In this document: positions 8,088-17,260 of the stretch, piece after piece
Position numbering within the stretch: the first letter of the stretch is position 1
Layout of the letters: each line of letters starts with the position of its first letter
NCBI GenBank assembly: GCA_964371355.1
Contig: CAYJMG010000021.1
Span: forward strand, 1-64,000
Source of the DNA: JACRBR01 sp964371355
GTDB lineage: Bacteria; Chloroflexota; Dehalococcoidia; DSTF01; JACRBR01
DNA: 64,000 nt
Direction: 5' to 3'
Made by a program: the position numbers and the translations under genes
The notes under the pieces: model-generated
Seen by the model: only the letters and a program-made list of their open reading frames with translations
Told to the model about the DNA's origin: nothing
The model's database searches: none

Positions 8088-8828
8088 CTAGGCGGACTGC
8101 CGCGTGATCGTCAGCGGCCCGTACTCCGCGATCACGCCCTGCCCGTGGCACGAGACCGACTTCCCGTCCCGGATGTCCTTCTCGGTCATGATGCCCAGCG
8201 CCGCGATCATCGACTCCATCCTCGGAACGTTCGACTCGCGGTTCACCAGCTCGCCCTCGACGTAGAACAGCAACTCGGCCGTCCCCTGGTCGTAGCTGAT
8301 TCGATAGCGGTGCGTCTGCTTCTCGCCCTTGGGCAGAGGCCGCTCGTTGAACAGGCCGAAGTACTTCTGACCCTCACCCTCGGGCGCCGCCGCCCCTGGG
8401 AACGGCAGGCGGGCGTACACCGTCGCGTAGCGCTCGTTCGACTGGAAGAAGTCGATGGCCAGCCCCTGTGACAGGTCCAGCAGATTGAAGGACACGTAGC
8501 CGTCGTAGAAGTCGTCCGGCACGCCGTTCACCTTCTCGCAGCGCAGGTCCAGCTCGAACGAGATCGCGCCGCCCGGCGGTACCGCGAACGCCTCCTTCGA
8601 GAAGTACATGTGGTGCGCGTTGTCGAAGAACTGCACGGTGTCGTGCGTGCGCGTCAACGGTACTGCACCCACCCGCAGCTTCCCGTTCTGCACCAACACG
8701 ACAGCGTTCGGCTCGCGGAACTCCCACCCCGGGAATCCCCCGATCACCCACTTGGTCTCCGGCTTCAGGATGTCGGCGAAGTCGCCATACACCACCGTCT
8801 CGACGCCTCGCTCCACCTCGGTCGTCAT
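8088..8828 (-). CDS. Hypothetical protein, beta-rich (DUF6081-like)
   Basis: 246 residues, no signal peptide or membrane segment. It alternates aromatic and hydrophobic strands (YDGYVSFNLLDLSQGLAIDF, then RYRISYDQGTAELLFYV) in the manner of a concanavalin/LamG-like jelly roll. The AVPPGGAISFELDL segment recalls proteins annotated DUF6081 in actinomycetes; this match is from memory and tentative. Function unknown. It stands alone, converging on gmk. Confidence 0.7.
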   Translation of the reverse strand: MTTEVERGVETVVYGDFADILKPETKWVIGGFPGWEFREPNAVVLVQNGKLRVGAVPLTRTHDTVQFFDNAHHMYFSKEAFAVPPGGAISFELDLRCEKVNGVPDDFYDGYVSFNLLDLSQGLAIDFFQSNERYATVYARLPFPGAAAPEGEGQKYFGLFNERPLPKGEKQTHRYRISYDQGTAELLFYVEGELVNRESNVPRMESMIAALGIMTEKDIRDGKSVSCHGQGVIAEYGPLTITRQSA

Positions 8829-8982
8829 CGTCCTCGCTCCAGGCTCGTGTAGGTGTTCTCGGTGTCCGCAGTGAGGCTACCGCGCCGCCCCGGCGACCCG
8901 CACCCCACGCAATGCGTCCCGCGCATACCCAACAACCACCAGGTCCGCGCCGCAGCCGTTTCCGCTCTCTGTCCTCTGTCCC

Positions 8983-9702
8983 CTACTCGTCATCCTCTTC
9001 ATCCCCGTCGCCCGCGGTCGGCCTCGGGACGAGCGGCGTCGGCCGGTCATCGTCACGCCGACGCATGCGCGGCGGCAATGCGTCGATCGTCTTCCGCAGC
9101 CGCTCGATGTCGTCCGCGCGGTCGGCCGCCACGACCACGACGTTCGTGTCGCGGAGCGCTTGCAGCTCCGGCGTGGAGATGTCACCCCTAACCCGCGCCC
9201 ACAGCGGCTTGCGCGTCATCGCGAAGATGCGGCGCAGCTCCATTTGCCGCCGCACCGTCAGCGACCCCTCGATCGCCCCCACGTCGATCGCGTCGAGCTG
9301 AAACGCCTCCAGCGTGCGTACGTCGTTGTCCTCCAGGTCCTTCGGCAGCGTGAGGACGTAACCGGCCTTCTCGTCCTGCAGCGCGGTGGCCGTCGCCTGG
9401 TTCGGGTCGAACACGACGAAGTCGAAGCCGCCTTCGCGGTAGCTCTTGGCTTCGTCGTCGGTCTTGCCCGCGATGGCCGCCCCCGCGATCGTCCCCGAAA
9501 GCTCCCGCGCCGCATCCGGCCGGGCCCCCGCTACGACGACGGTGTCGGCGCCGCGGCGCGCCATCTCCGCCGCGTCCTTCGCATCCTTTGCGACGCCCGC
9601 CAGGACCATCGTCGGCTCCTTCGCGGCCTTCGCGGCCCCAAACCCCAGGACCGCCGTCGAAAGGCGCGTGACGTTCTTGATCTTCTCTGCCAGCTTGCTC
9701 AA
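8983..9702 (-). CDS. Conserved hypothetical protein with acidic tail
   Basis: 239 residues. After a short basic N-terminus it has repeated beta-alpha segments (TMVLAGVAKDAKDAAEMA, ADTVVVAGARP, GGFDFVVFDP, NVVVVAADRADDIERL) in the order of a TIM-barrel-like protein, then a disordered Arg/Pro stretch and a tail of Asp/Glu. No catalytic motif is recognisable. Start is TTG 9702 with AGGAG about seven bases upstream; there is no better ATG. It is probably a cytoplasmic protein of unknown role. Confidence 0.75.
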   Translation of the reverse strand: MSKLAEKIKNVTRLSTAVLGFGAAKAAKEPTMVLAGVAKDAKDAAEMARRGADTVVVAGARPDAARELSGTIAGAAIAGKTDDEAKSYREGGFDFVVFDPNQATATALQDEKAGYVLTLPKDLEDNDVRTLEAFQLDAIDVGAIEGSLTVRRQMELRRIFAMTRKPLWARVRGDISTPELQALRDTNVVVVAADRADDIERLRKTIDALPPRMRRRDDDRPTPLVPRPTAGDGDEEDDE

Positions 9703-9817
9703 TCTCGTTCTCCTGTCCGTTTCGGACAGGGTACCGGCGCTTCAAACCCCGTGGAAGCACCGAGGCGATCTACTAGCAGCTATGAGCTATCGGCCAACAA
9801 CTCCGCCTAGCGGTAAA

Positions 9818-9854
9818 CGCGGACGGGAGCGTGGCTGAAACGCTCCCGTCCGCG
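9818..9854 (-). terminator. Intrinsic terminator of the beta-propeller gene
   Basis: A perfect 14-bp stem (arms 9818-9831 and 9841-9854) with a nine-base loop lies five bases after the stop of the minus-strand gene ending at 9860. On that strand it is followed by TTTA. Confidence 0.8.
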
Positions 9855-9859
9855 GGCCG

Positions 9860-11404
9860 CTACTGACCGGAAGACCAGACAGGGCTGTGGCCATCCGTGA
9901 TCAGCGTGGGATATCCGCCGGCGGTGTCGCCGATGAAGATGTGTCCGCTGGCCGAAAAGGCGACGAGTGTCCGGGGCCCGCCGCTCGGCCTTCCCGCGTA
10001 GCCGGCCGGGATCAGCGTTGACGCGCCGGTGACGCCATCGAACGACCAGATGCCGTTCGTCCCCGCCGTCCCCATGTCATGCGGGAAGATGATGCGCGAG
10101 CCATCGCCCGTCCACCCCAGCTCCAGTACGCCGCCGCACTTGCCGCCGCCGGCGTACGCGTCGACAGGAGGCGTCGGCATGCGTGCGACGGCCGTGTCCG
10201 CGAACAGGTCGAACGACTCGTATTGCGATGTGCCGCTCTCTCCGTCCGACACGTAGTGCAGCGTCGCCAGCAGATTGCTTCGGGGCGACCAGGTGAGTCC
10301 GGAGAAGCCTTCGTTGTCGCCCCGCTGGACGCGCGCAACCTCGTTGCCGGCGCTGTCGAGTATCAGTTGCGCCGAGTCCGTTGTCCCGGTCACCTCATCG
10401 TACTTCCAGTACGACAGGAGGATCAGCGAGCCGTCGTAGTTGAACGCCGGAAGCCCCGACAGGCTGGCGCCCGCCCAGAACGCCTCGTCCCCCAGGACCC
10501 GCAGCTCGCCGGTCGCGACGTCCAGTACCGACGGTATCCCCTGGTACCCCTCCATGCTCGGCCCGGACCCCTGCTGCAGCACCGCGAGCGCTGCACCGTC
10601 GGTGGACCAGCTCTTGCCCATCACTCCGTCGACGGAGACGCGGACATTGCCCTCCAGGTCGATGATCCGCAGCTCGTTGGTCGGCCGGTCCGTCCGGTAG
10701 TCCGGAATGTTAAGGACGAGAAGCGTGCCGTCGGGCGACCACGCGAGATCCCTCGGCGTTACGTTGAAGCCCGCGCTGTCCTTCCCGGCCGCCATCAGCT
10801 CCCGCTGTTCGCTCCCGTCAGGACGCATGACCCACAGGGCCCCGTCGTTCCGGAAGAACGCGATCCGGCCGCCGGTCTCGCCGTACTGCGGCGCGTTCGC
10901 GGCGGTCAGATCGGCATCGCCCTCTGGCGCCAGGAACTCCTCGGTCACCCAGCCGGCTCCCGCCAGGTGCCACCACCAGAGCCCATCAGCTTCTTGGGCG
11001 TCCCCGGTAACCATCCCGCGGAATCCGTCGGGGAGGCACATCACCACGCTGGCGTACTCGTTCGTGACCGAGGGCTGCCGCCGCGCGTTGAGGCAGTCAC
11101 CCGCCCCCGCGTTCACGCGCACCCACAAGCCCGCATGGAATCCGCCGTGCTCCTTGATTGCGGGAGTGGCCGTGGGGAACAGGTCCACGTAAGCCGTCGC
11201 TGTTGCCGCCTCAGAGACCGCCGTCGCCGTCCATTGCTCGCCGATCGACGGCGTCGCCGTCTCGGTAGCCGTCGTCGTCTGCGTGAGCGTTGCATCTTCC
11301 GGGGTGGGGGTCAGCTCCTGCTGCCCCGTGAAGGCGTACACGCCCAGCCCAACCGCCACCGGGGCAATCGCGACGAGACCGAACGGATAGCGGCGCGCTG
11401 GCAT
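9860..11404 (-). CDS. Membrane-anchored SH3-like / TolB-type beta-propeller protein
   Basis: 514 residues. One N-terminal hydrophobic segment (about 7-25) then a Thr/Pro/Ala-rich linker, so the bulk lies outside the membrane. Residues about 90-165 resemble a bacterial SH3-like domain (GDCLNARRQPS ... GLWWWHLAGAGWVTEEFL). From 175 on come PD40/TolB-like propeller blades (IAFFRNDGALWVMRPDGSEQ, LAWSPDGTLLVLN, LTWSPRSNLLATL). Such proteins usually bind polymers or partner proteins. AGGAGG lies six bases before the ATG. No partner gene is adjacent. Confidence 0.82.
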   Translation of the reverse strand: MPARRYPFGLVAIAPVAVGLGVYAFTGQQELTPTPEDATLTQTTTATETATPSIGEQWTATAVSEAATATAYVDLFPTATPAIKEHGGFHAGLWVRVNAGAGDCLNARRQPSVTNEYASVVMCLPDGFRGMVTGDAQEADGLWWWHLAGAGWVTEEFLAPEGDADLTAANAPQYGETGGRIAFFRNDGALWVMRPDGSEQRELMAAGKDSAGFNVTPRDLAWSPDGTLLVLNIPDYRTDRPTNELRIIDLEGNVRVSVDGVMGKSWSTDGAALAVLQQGSGPSMEGYQGIPSVLDVATGELRVLGDEAFWAGASLSGLPAFNYDGSLILLSYWKYDEVTGTTDSAQLILDSAGNEVARVQRGDNEGFSGLTWSPRSNLLATLHYVSDGESGTSQYESFDLFADTAVARMPTPPVDAYAGGGKCGGVLELGWTGDGSRIIFPHDMGTAGTNGIWSFDGVTGASTLIPAGYAGRPSGGPRTLVAFSASGHIFIGDTAGGYPTLITDGHSPVWSSGQ

Positions 11405-11524
11405 GGCTTATTCCTCCTGCCTCGATTCTCGCGCGGACAGGATCGCCTCACCATGATGCGGCGCTGACATCGCCCTGATAGTTGAGTCCCAGAGTGTCCC
11501 GGAGAGCGTCCGCGCGCGGCCCGG

Positions 11525-12757
11525 TTAGCGGCTCGCCGCCGGCGCGGCCGCGGGCGCCGCCTCCTCGTGCAGGTTCGCCGGCTCCCGCACAGAAAGCGCC
11601 ACCAGCGCCGAAACCGCCACCAGCATCCCCCCGATGATGGGGAATCCCGCGTGGATGCCGAGCTGGTCGGCAGTGATGCCCCCCAGCAGTGGCGCGATGG
11701 CAAAGCTCAGCGCCTGCGCGCTGCCCACCAGGCCGAACGCCGACCCCTGTTTGCCCTCGGGCGCGTTAGCGCCGATCAGTGCGTTCACCATCGGGATCAT
11801 CGCCCCGCTGAAGATCCCCACCACCGCCATCAGCGCCATGAGCGGTAACAACGAGTCGGCGAACGCCACCAGCGCGTACGCCGCGCCCGCCCCGATCGTC
11901 GCCAGCACCAGCGCGTTCTTGTACCCCGTCCGGGTCGCGATCCGCCCCGACCCCACGGCGGCCAGCGCGCTCGTCAGCGCGATGGCGGCGAAGACCAACC
12001 CCGTGTTCGATCGCACCCGCTCGTCCGAGAACGACTCCACGAGCAGCGGCACGACGGGCCTGACGAACACGGCCGCCGAACTCACGAGGAACATCACGGT
12101 GATGAGCGCCAGCATCGTCGGGACGTTCATCACCGTCCGCAGATTGCCGAAATACGAGGACCGCTTTTCGGGCTCCGGCCGGTGGAAATCCTCCTTCACA
12201 AAGAACCAGCACAGTGCGAAGGAAACCACGTACATCAACCCGCCCAGCGTGAACGTCATCCGGAATCCCACCGCCTCGGCCATGTAGCCGCCCAACACCG
12301 GCCCCACCGTCTGCGACGTGAACACCGCCATCTGGACAAGACCCAGCGCGTAGGCCAGGCGCTTCGGCGGCGTCCCCGCCGCCACCAGGGCCGTGGCCGC
12401 GGGGATCGTCCCCACGAACAGCCCCTGCAGCGCCCGCAGCGCGATGAACTGCCAGAGCGTCTGCACCGCGGCTTGCAGCGTGATAGTGATCATCGCTCCC
12501 GCGTACGCACGCAGAAGCAGGGGCTTCCGGCCGAAGCGGTCCGCCAGCGAACCCCAGAAGGGCGATGAGATGAAGAGCATTGCGCCCGTGGCCGCCGACG
12601 CGACGCCGGTCCAGTACGCCTGGTCGCCCGCCTTCTCGTATCCCAGGTCGCCGATGAAGAATGGGACGAAGGGAAAGATCAGGTTTGCCCCTGCCAGGGC
12701 GAGGAACTGCCCCACCCAGACGGCATAGAGGTTCTTCTCCCAGGTTTCGAGCTTCAC
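11525..12757 (-). CDS. MFS transporter, DHA1-like drug:proton antiporter
   Basis: 410 residues with twelve hydrophobic segments. The MFS loop 2-3 motif appears as GSLADRFGRKPLLL, and motif C-like TSQTVGPVLGGYMAEAVG in helix 5 points to an antiporter. It resembles TetA/multidrug exporters, but the substrate cannot be told. Start is GTG 12757, weakly supported by an upstream GGGGCCC; the C-terminal tail is Ala/Pro-rich. It follows the beta-propeller gene's promoter by 120 bases and is not obviously co-transcribed with it. Confidence 0.88.
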   Translation of the reverse strand: MKLETWEKNLYAVWVGQFLALAGANLIFPFVPFFIGDLGYEKAGDQAYWTGVASAATGAMLFISSPFWGSLADRFGRKPLLLRAYAGAMITITLQAAVQTLWQFIALRALQGLFVGTIPAATALVAAGTPPKRLAYALGLVQMAVFTSQTVGPVLGGYMAEAVGFRMTFTLGGLMYVVSFALCWFFVKEDFHRPEPEKRSSYFGNLRTVMNVPTMLALITVMFLVSSAAVFVRPVVPLLVESFSDERVRSNTGLVFAAIALTSALAAVGSGRIATRTGYKNALVLATIGAGAAYALVAFADSLLPLMALMAVVGIFSGAMIPMVNALIGANAPEGKQGSAFGLVGSAQALSFAIAPLLGGITADQLGIHAGFPIIGGMLVAVSALVALSVREPANLHEEAAPAAAPAASR

Positions 12758-12841
12758 ACGCAGGGCCCCGAGACAACGACACGACGCGCCGGGCGGCGCG
12801 TTGCGCCGAGTATAACGAGCCGTGATGTCACGCAGAACGAA

Positions 12842-12863
12842 GAGCCCGCGCTGGCGCGGGCTC
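12842..12863 (-). terminator. Terminator of the small 66-residue gene
   Basis: Nine-bp stem, arms 12842-12850 and 12855-12863, loop CTGG, 27 bases after the minus-strand stop at 12891. On the minus strand the stem is followed by TCTTCGTTCT. Confidence 0.6.
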
Positions 12864-12890
12864 CGTCTGTACTGCCCGTATGTACCGCTG

Positions 12891-13091
12891 CTACGCCGCG
12901 ATCTTCCCGTGCTTCTTCTCGGATTCCTCGTTCGTCTCCGCCAGGATGCGCTCCCGCATCCGCGCCACCGCGTCCGCCGTCGGCGCGTCCTGCGCCCGGC
13001 GTCGCGCCGGCGCCAGCGCCTCGGCGAGCCAGCGCTCGGCCGATGCGTCTTCGAGGTCGGTGAGGTTGATCGGCATGGTCGGTGTCGTCAT
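12891..13091 (-). CDS. Small hypothetical protein
   Basis: 66 residues, charged and helical (a LAEALAPARRRAQDAP helix and an AVARMRERILAE helix), ending in a basic KKHGKIAA tail. Start at ATG 13091 is supported by GGAG five to six bases upstream; the longer frame to 13214 lacks a site. It does not match a family I know. It is followed by a hairpin terminator, so it looks like an independent transcription unit. Confidence 0.55.
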   Translation of the reverse strand: MTTPTMPINLTDLEDASAERWLAEALAPARRRAQDAPTADAVARMRERILAETNEESEKKHGKIAA

Positions 13092-13264
13092 GGTCTCCAG
13101 CCCTTCGCTTTCAGAATCGGCGTCGCCCGCCGGATCTGTGGCGGTGCTGGCACCCAGAACGCCCACTGCGCGTCTGGGGCATGCAAGGCCGCCAGAGTCC
13201 ATAACGCGCCCCACACCGAAACGTTACAGCCCGCCGCGACAACTTCCGAGAGATTCACCACCCC

Positions 13265-13549
13265 TCACGCCGCGCGCGGTGCGGGGGCCCTCCCTCGCGT
13301 AGTCCGTATGCGAGGCACCACACCGCCTGATGCCTGCACTTGCCCCGCGTCGATCCCCTCCCACCAAAGCAGCCGTTCCACCAGCCCGGGGTCGATCCGT
13401 TCGCTCCCTCCGCCCCCACCCCGTCCCCCACCGTGTCCAAAGTACAGCTCGGCGATCGCCGCCTCTTCAGTCATCAGCCCGCGCAAAGGCCCGCGCCCGT
13501 TGCCGCCGTCCCCCAATAGCCGCACCATCACCTCACAGAGTCCCAGCAT
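13265..13549 (-). CDS. Possible small hypothetical protein
   Basis: 94 residues if started at the ATG 13549, which has GGAGG five bases upstream. Sequence is short helices around a Gly-rich centre (YFGHGGGRGGGGG) and a Pro/Arg/Ala tail. No family is recognised, and the GC-rich opposite frame is also open. The good ribosome site is the main support. Confidence 0.4.
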   Translation of the reverse strand: MLGLCEVMVRLLGDGGNGRGPLRGLMTEEAAIAELYFGHGGGRGGGGGSERIDPGLVERLLWWEGIDAGQVQASGGVVPRIRTTRGRAPAPRAA

Positions 13550-13920
13550 CACCACCTCCACGCCGCATAGATCCCGGTCCGCTGACACCCTAAACCGCCG
13601 TACGCCGCGCCCCGTTAACACGCGGCGAAGGATGCGTTAAGGGATCCGGAGGCCAGGTGTTACGGAACTGTTGTGGAATTTGCGGTTTACCGCTGGTTAA
13701 CACTTCTCTAGCAGGTCGTTCACACACCGGGTCTATCGTGAAAACGCGGGCGGACCGTTTGCACGTCTAATTTCAGGCGTAGGGTGTGACTATCTTTGAG
13801 GCAGGGAGTGAGCAAGCGGTCCGCCCGCTTGCTCTTTCTCTATAATGGCCCGGACGATACTCACGGGGGGTTCAGGCGCTTCCATCGACCAGCCCCCCGG
13901 TTCCGCAGAAGGCGGCGCAC
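13550..13920. promoter_or_regulatory. Long regulatory region upstream of the two-component system
   Basis: 371 bases without a gene, more AT-rich than its neighbours. It holds a short palindrome (GCGGT-TT-ACCGC, 13682-13693), two GTTAAC-like sites, the overlapping inverted repeats described separately, and a perfect TATAAT at 13841-13846 whose -35 region (about 13818-13823) is poor. The TATAAT probably drives the response regulator gene at 13921 and would then need an activator. Confidence 0.6.
13746..13834 (+). promoter_or_regulatory. Two mutually exclusive stems: distant inverted repeat overlapping a terminator-like hairpin
   Basis: Stem A pairs 13746-13762 with 13812-13828 (17 bp, one mismatch that is a G-T pair in RNA) across 49 bases. 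Stem B is a perfect 10-bp hairpin, 13810-13819 with 13825-13834, loop TCCGC, followed by TTTCTCT. The 3' arm of A contains the 5' arm and loop of B, so both cannot form at once. This is the layout of an attenuator; as DNA it could equally be an operator just upstream of the TATAAT at 13841. Confidence 0.55.
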
Positions 13921-14616
13921 ATGCCGGGCACCATCCTCGTCGTCGACGATGAGAAGAACATCGTCCAGCTTGCACGCCTTTACCTCAATAACGAAGGGTT
14001 CCGCGTCGAATCCGCCCACGACGGAAAACAGGCCCTCGAGAAAGCCAAGTCCCTTCGCCCGGATCTGATTGTCCTGGACATCATGATGCCCGAAATGGAT
14101 GGACTCACTGTCTGCAAAGAACTCCGTAAGACCAGCAACGTCCCCGTCATCATCCTCACCGCCCGCGGCGACGACATCGACCGCATCGTCGGCCTCGAGA
14201 TCGGCGCCGACGACTACATGGCCAAACCCTTCAACCCACGCGAACTCGTCGCCCGCGTGAAGGCCGTCCTCCGCCGGTCCCAGGGCGAGCGCGAGGTGCC
14301 GGAGGTCGTCGAGGCCGGCCCCCTCCGCATCGATATCGCCAGCCGCGAGACGACCCTCGACGGCCACGCCCTCCAGCTCCGCGCGAAGGAGTTCGACCTC
14401 CTCACCGCCTTCGCACAGCACAAGGGCACCGTCCTCGATCGCGAGCGCCTGCTCCGCATGGTCTGGGGCACCGATTACTACGGCGATTCCCGCACGATCG
14501 ACGTGCACGTGGCCTGGCTGCGCGACAAGCTCGGCGATTCGGCGGTGAAGATCCAGACCGTCTGGGGCGTCGGGTACAAGTTGGTGGTCGAAAATGCTGG
14601 GGAGTCTCCGAGCTAG
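13921..14616 (+). CDS. OmpR/PhoB-family response regulator
   Basis: 231 residues. Receiver domain with acidic pocket Asp9-Asp10, phosphoacceptor Asp53, Thr80 and Lys102, all in place; then a winged-helix DNA-binding domain whose recognition region includes RAKEFDLLTAFAQHKG and the SRTIDVHVAWLRDKLG helix. It overlaps the kinase gene by 23 bases, so the two are translated together. The family binds direct repeats near its own promoter; the long upstream region is a candidate target. Confidence 0.95.
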   Translation: MPGTILVVDDEKNIVQLARLYLNNEGFRVESAHDGKQALEKAKSLRPDLIVLDIMMPEMDGLTVCKELRKTSNVPVIILTARGDDIDRIVGLEIGADDYMAKPFNPRELVARVKAVLRRSQGEREVPEVVEAGPLRIDIASRETTLDGHALQLRAKEFDLLTAFAQHKGTVLDRERLLRMVWGTDYYGDSRTIDVHVAWLRDKLGDSAVKIQTVWGVGYKLVVENAGESPS

Positions 14617-16132
14617 GCTCATCGTCTCGTTTGCGCTCGTCGTCGGCCTCGCCGTCTTCCTCGCCGGCGCCGGGGCCCTGCTGCTCCTGCGCGACAACCA
14701 GGAGGAGGACGCTCGCGCACGCTACGGCCGCCTCAGCGAGCCCCTCACGCTCGGCATTACCGCGCTGGCCGCCGATAGCTCTCGCAGCCTCAACGATATC
14801 GAGGGCTTCATCGACGACCGCTCGCGCGAGTACGGCGCCCGCATCCTGCTCCTCGATGGCGACCAGGTCGTCGTCCACGACACCGAGGGCGGCGAGCTGG
14901 AAGGCCGCTACGTCCTCTCCTTCGAGAGCACCGAGGTCCGTTCCGACGAGTCGCGCGGGCTCCGCTACAAGTGGGCCTCCTTCGACAGCGGAGCCGATGA
15001 CCTCACCCTGTTTGCGTCCGAGGTCGATCCCGGCGACACCCGCTTCGCCCCCCCTGAGTACCAGGCGCTCATCGCCATACCCAAGGACAAACTCGCGTCG
15101 GCGTGGTTCGAACTCGTGCCCTCCCTCGCGCTGGCCGGTGCCATCGCCCTGTCGGTCTCGTGGGTCGTCTCGTTCTTCATCTCCCGGTCGATCTCCGGGC
15201 CGCTCGCCCGCATCACCCAGGCGTCGAAGCAGATGGCGCAGGGTCAATACGACGTCTACATCCCCATCAAGGGACAGGACGAGGTCGGCCGCCTCTCCGA
15301 GGCCTTCAACCAGATGGCCAAAGAGGTCAGTAACTCCCAGCGCACCATGAAGGATCTGCTGGCCAACGTCTCCCACGAACTCAAGACGCCACTCACCTCC
15401 ATCCAGGGCTTTTCCCAGGCCATCCTGGATGGCGTCGTCACCCAGGACGAAGACGTCAAGGAGTACAGCCGCCTTGTCTACGAGGAGGCCCAGCGGATGC
15501 GCGGCCTCGTCGACGACCTGCTCCTCCTCTCGCAGATCGAGTCCGGGCAGGTGTCGATGGATCACAGGCGCATCAACCTCGAGCAGCTCCTCACGCACAC
15601 CATGGAGCGCTTCCAGTGGGCCATCCGCGATGCCGGCATCCAGTCCGGCGTCGCCCTCGAGCACCTGCCCGACGTCATTGGCGATGCCCGTCGTCTCGAG
15701 CAGGTGTTCTCGAACCTGCTCCAGAACGCGGTCCGTCATACCCCGCCCGGCGGTGTCATCACCATCAACGCCAAAGTGCTCGCCGGCGGACACGTCAGCA
15801 TCTCCGTCCACAACACCGGCTCCCACATCCCGGCCGAGGACCTGGCCCGGGTATTCGAGCGCTTCTTCCAGGTCGACCGCGCCCGCACCCGCAAGGGCGG
15901 GAGCAGCGGCCTCGGCCTGTCGATCGTCAAGGAGATCGTGGAGGCCCACGGCGGCACCGTGCGCGCCGTCAGCAGCGAAGAGCGCGGTACCGAGTTCATC
16001 GTCGTGCTGCCCAACCCCCGCAGCGCCGAGGCCCGCAGCGCCCGCCGCCCCGCCTCGCAAGAGAAACCCCGGCGAAAGACCCCCGCCCGTACCGACGAGC
16101 CCGTCGTCGAGCGCCCCGTCCCCAGTCCATAG
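14594..16132 (+). CDS. Membrane sensor histidine kinase (HAMP, HisKA, HATPase)
   Basis: 512 residues. Transmembrane segments at about 8-32 and 173-197 flank an extracytoplasmic sensor of about 140 residues. HAMP runs about 198-250; the H-box NVSHELKTPL has phosphoacceptor His261; N-box Asn378 and the SSGLGLSIVKEIVEAHGG G-box complete the kinase. The C-terminal 40 residues are basic and Pro-rich and follow the catalytic domain. The domain order resembles WalK/VicK and MtrB types, though there is no PAS domain. Partner is the overlapping response regulator. Confidence 0.95.
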   Translation: MLGSLRARLIVSFALVVGLAVFLAGAGALLLLRDNQEEDARARYGRLSEPLTLGITALAADSSRSLNDIEGFIDDRSREYGARILLLDGDQVVVHDTEGGELEGRYVLSFESTEVRSDESRGLRYKWASFDSGADDLTLFASEVDPGDTRFAPPEYQALIAIPKDKLASAWFELVPSLALAGAIALSVSWVVSFFISRSISGPLARITQASKQMAQGQYDVYIPIKGQDEVGRLSEAFNQMAKEVSNSQRTMKDLLANVSHELKTPLTSIQGFSQAILDGVVTQDEDVKEYSRLVYEEAQRMRGLVDDLLLLSQIESGQVSMDHRRINLEQLLTHTMERFQWAIRDAGIQSGVALEHLPDVIGDARRLEQVFSNLLQNAVRHTPPGGVITINAKVLAGGHVSISVHNTGSHIPAEDLARVFERFFQVDRARTRKGGSSGLGLSIVKEIVEAHGGTVRAVSSEERGTEFIVVLPNPRSAEARSARRPASQEKPRRKTPARTDEPVVERPVPSP

Positions 16133-16172
16133 TCCCCTGTCCCCTAGTCCCTACTCCCTATAACCTCACCGC

Positions 16173-17258
16173 GTGCATGCCATCATCCTCGCTGGCGGCG
16201 CCGGCACGCGGTTGCGCCCGCTGACCTACGCTCGCCGCAAGGAGCTTGTCCCCGTCGTGAACCGGCCGCTCCTCGAGTACCGCCTGCTCAATCTCAAGCA
16301 GCACGGCGTGCTCGATGTCGTCGTGGCGTGTTCGCAGGGGATGCGCGAGGTCGAGGACCACTTCGGCGACGGCGCGTCGCTCGGCCTGCGCATCCGCTAC
16401 AGCTACGAGGATCGGCCGCTCGGGTCCGGGAGAGCGGTGAAGGAGGCGGCCCGCGAGCACGGCGCGTCGGGGACGCTTATCGTCTGCAACGGCGACATCA
16501 TCACTAACGTCGATCTTACGGCGATGATGGCGCGCCATCGCGAGACCGGCGCCACCCTCAGCATGTCGCTCGCCCCCGTGCACGACCCCTGGACCTACGG
16601 CGTCGCCGAGGTCGACGACGACCTGCGGATCCGCAGCTTCGTCGAGAAGCCGCCCCAGGGTCAGGAGCCCAGCAACCTCATCAACGCCGGCACCTGGCTC
16701 TGGGAGCCCGCGATACTCGACCGCATCCCCGATGACGACTCCGCCGTCCGCGACGGCTTCTCGGAGCGTGTGCTTTTCCCCGGCGTTATCGCCGCCGGCC
16801 TGCGGGTGCAGGGCTTCACCGAGGATCTCTGGGTCGACGTCGGGTCACCCGAGCGCTACCTGCTGGCCACGCGCCTACTGCTCGAACGCATGACGCGCGA
16901 GGCCGGCGCGGAGGTGTTGGGGCGCGGGGACGCTCGCATCGGAGACGGAGTCACCTTCGAGGGCATGGTGGCCCTCGGTCCGGGCGCGCATATCGGACGC
17001 GGCGCGCGCGTCACCGGTCCCAGCGTCATCGGCCGCGGCGCGATCGTCGGCGCCGGCTCGGTCATCGAGGCGAGCGCGCTGTGGGAGGAGGTCCTTGTTG
17101 GCGAGAACGCCCGCATCTCCGGCAGCATCATCGGCGCATTCGCCGGCGTCGGCGACCGCGCAGTCGTGACGGACGCGGTGCTCGCGAACGGCGCGGAGGT
17201 GCCCGAGGACCGCACCCTCGATCCCGGCGCCCGCCTCATGCCCAACGAACGCGCCTGA
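16173..17258 (+). CDS. NDP-sugar pyrophosphorylase (mannose-1-phosphate guanylyltransferase-like)
   Basis: 361 residues. N-terminal nucleotidyltransferase with GGAGTRLRP (8-16), the RRKELVPV Lys, and LIVCNGDIITNVD; then a left-handed beta-helix of hexapeptide repeats (GDGVTFEGMVALGPGAHIGR and following). This is the ManC/GlmU/RmlA-like plan; the sugar and nucleotide cannot be fixed from sequence alone. Start is GTG 16173. It sits 40 bases after the kinase gene, separated by a CCCCTAGTCCC-type stutter, so coupling with the two-component system is uncertain. Confidence 0.85.
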   Translation: MHAIILAGGAGTRLRPLTYARRKELVPVVNRPLLEYRLLNLKQHGVLDVVVACSQGMREVEDHFGDGASLGLRIRYSYEDRPLGSGRAVKEAAREHGASGTLIVCNGDIITNVDLTAMMARHRETGATLSMSLAPVHDPWTYGVAEVDDDLRIRSFVEKPPQGQEPSNLINAGTWLWEPAILDRIPDDDSAVRDGFSERVLFPGVIAAGLRVQGFTEDLWVDVGSPERYLLATRLLLERMTREAGAEVLGRGDARIGDGVTFEGMVALGPGAHIGRGARVTGPSVIGRGAIVGAGSVIEASALWEEVLVGENARISGSIIGAFAGVGDRAVVTDAVLANGAEVPEDRTLDPGARLMPNERA

Positions 17259-17260
17259 CC

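Noticed and set aside
10079..11467. 462-codon plus-strand frame
   Set aside because: Antisense to the beta-propeller protein gene, which has a signal, linker and AGGAGG site.
14402..16060. 552-codon minus-strand frame
   Set aside because: Antisense to a complete histidine kinase; sequence is low-complexity Gly/Asp/Val.
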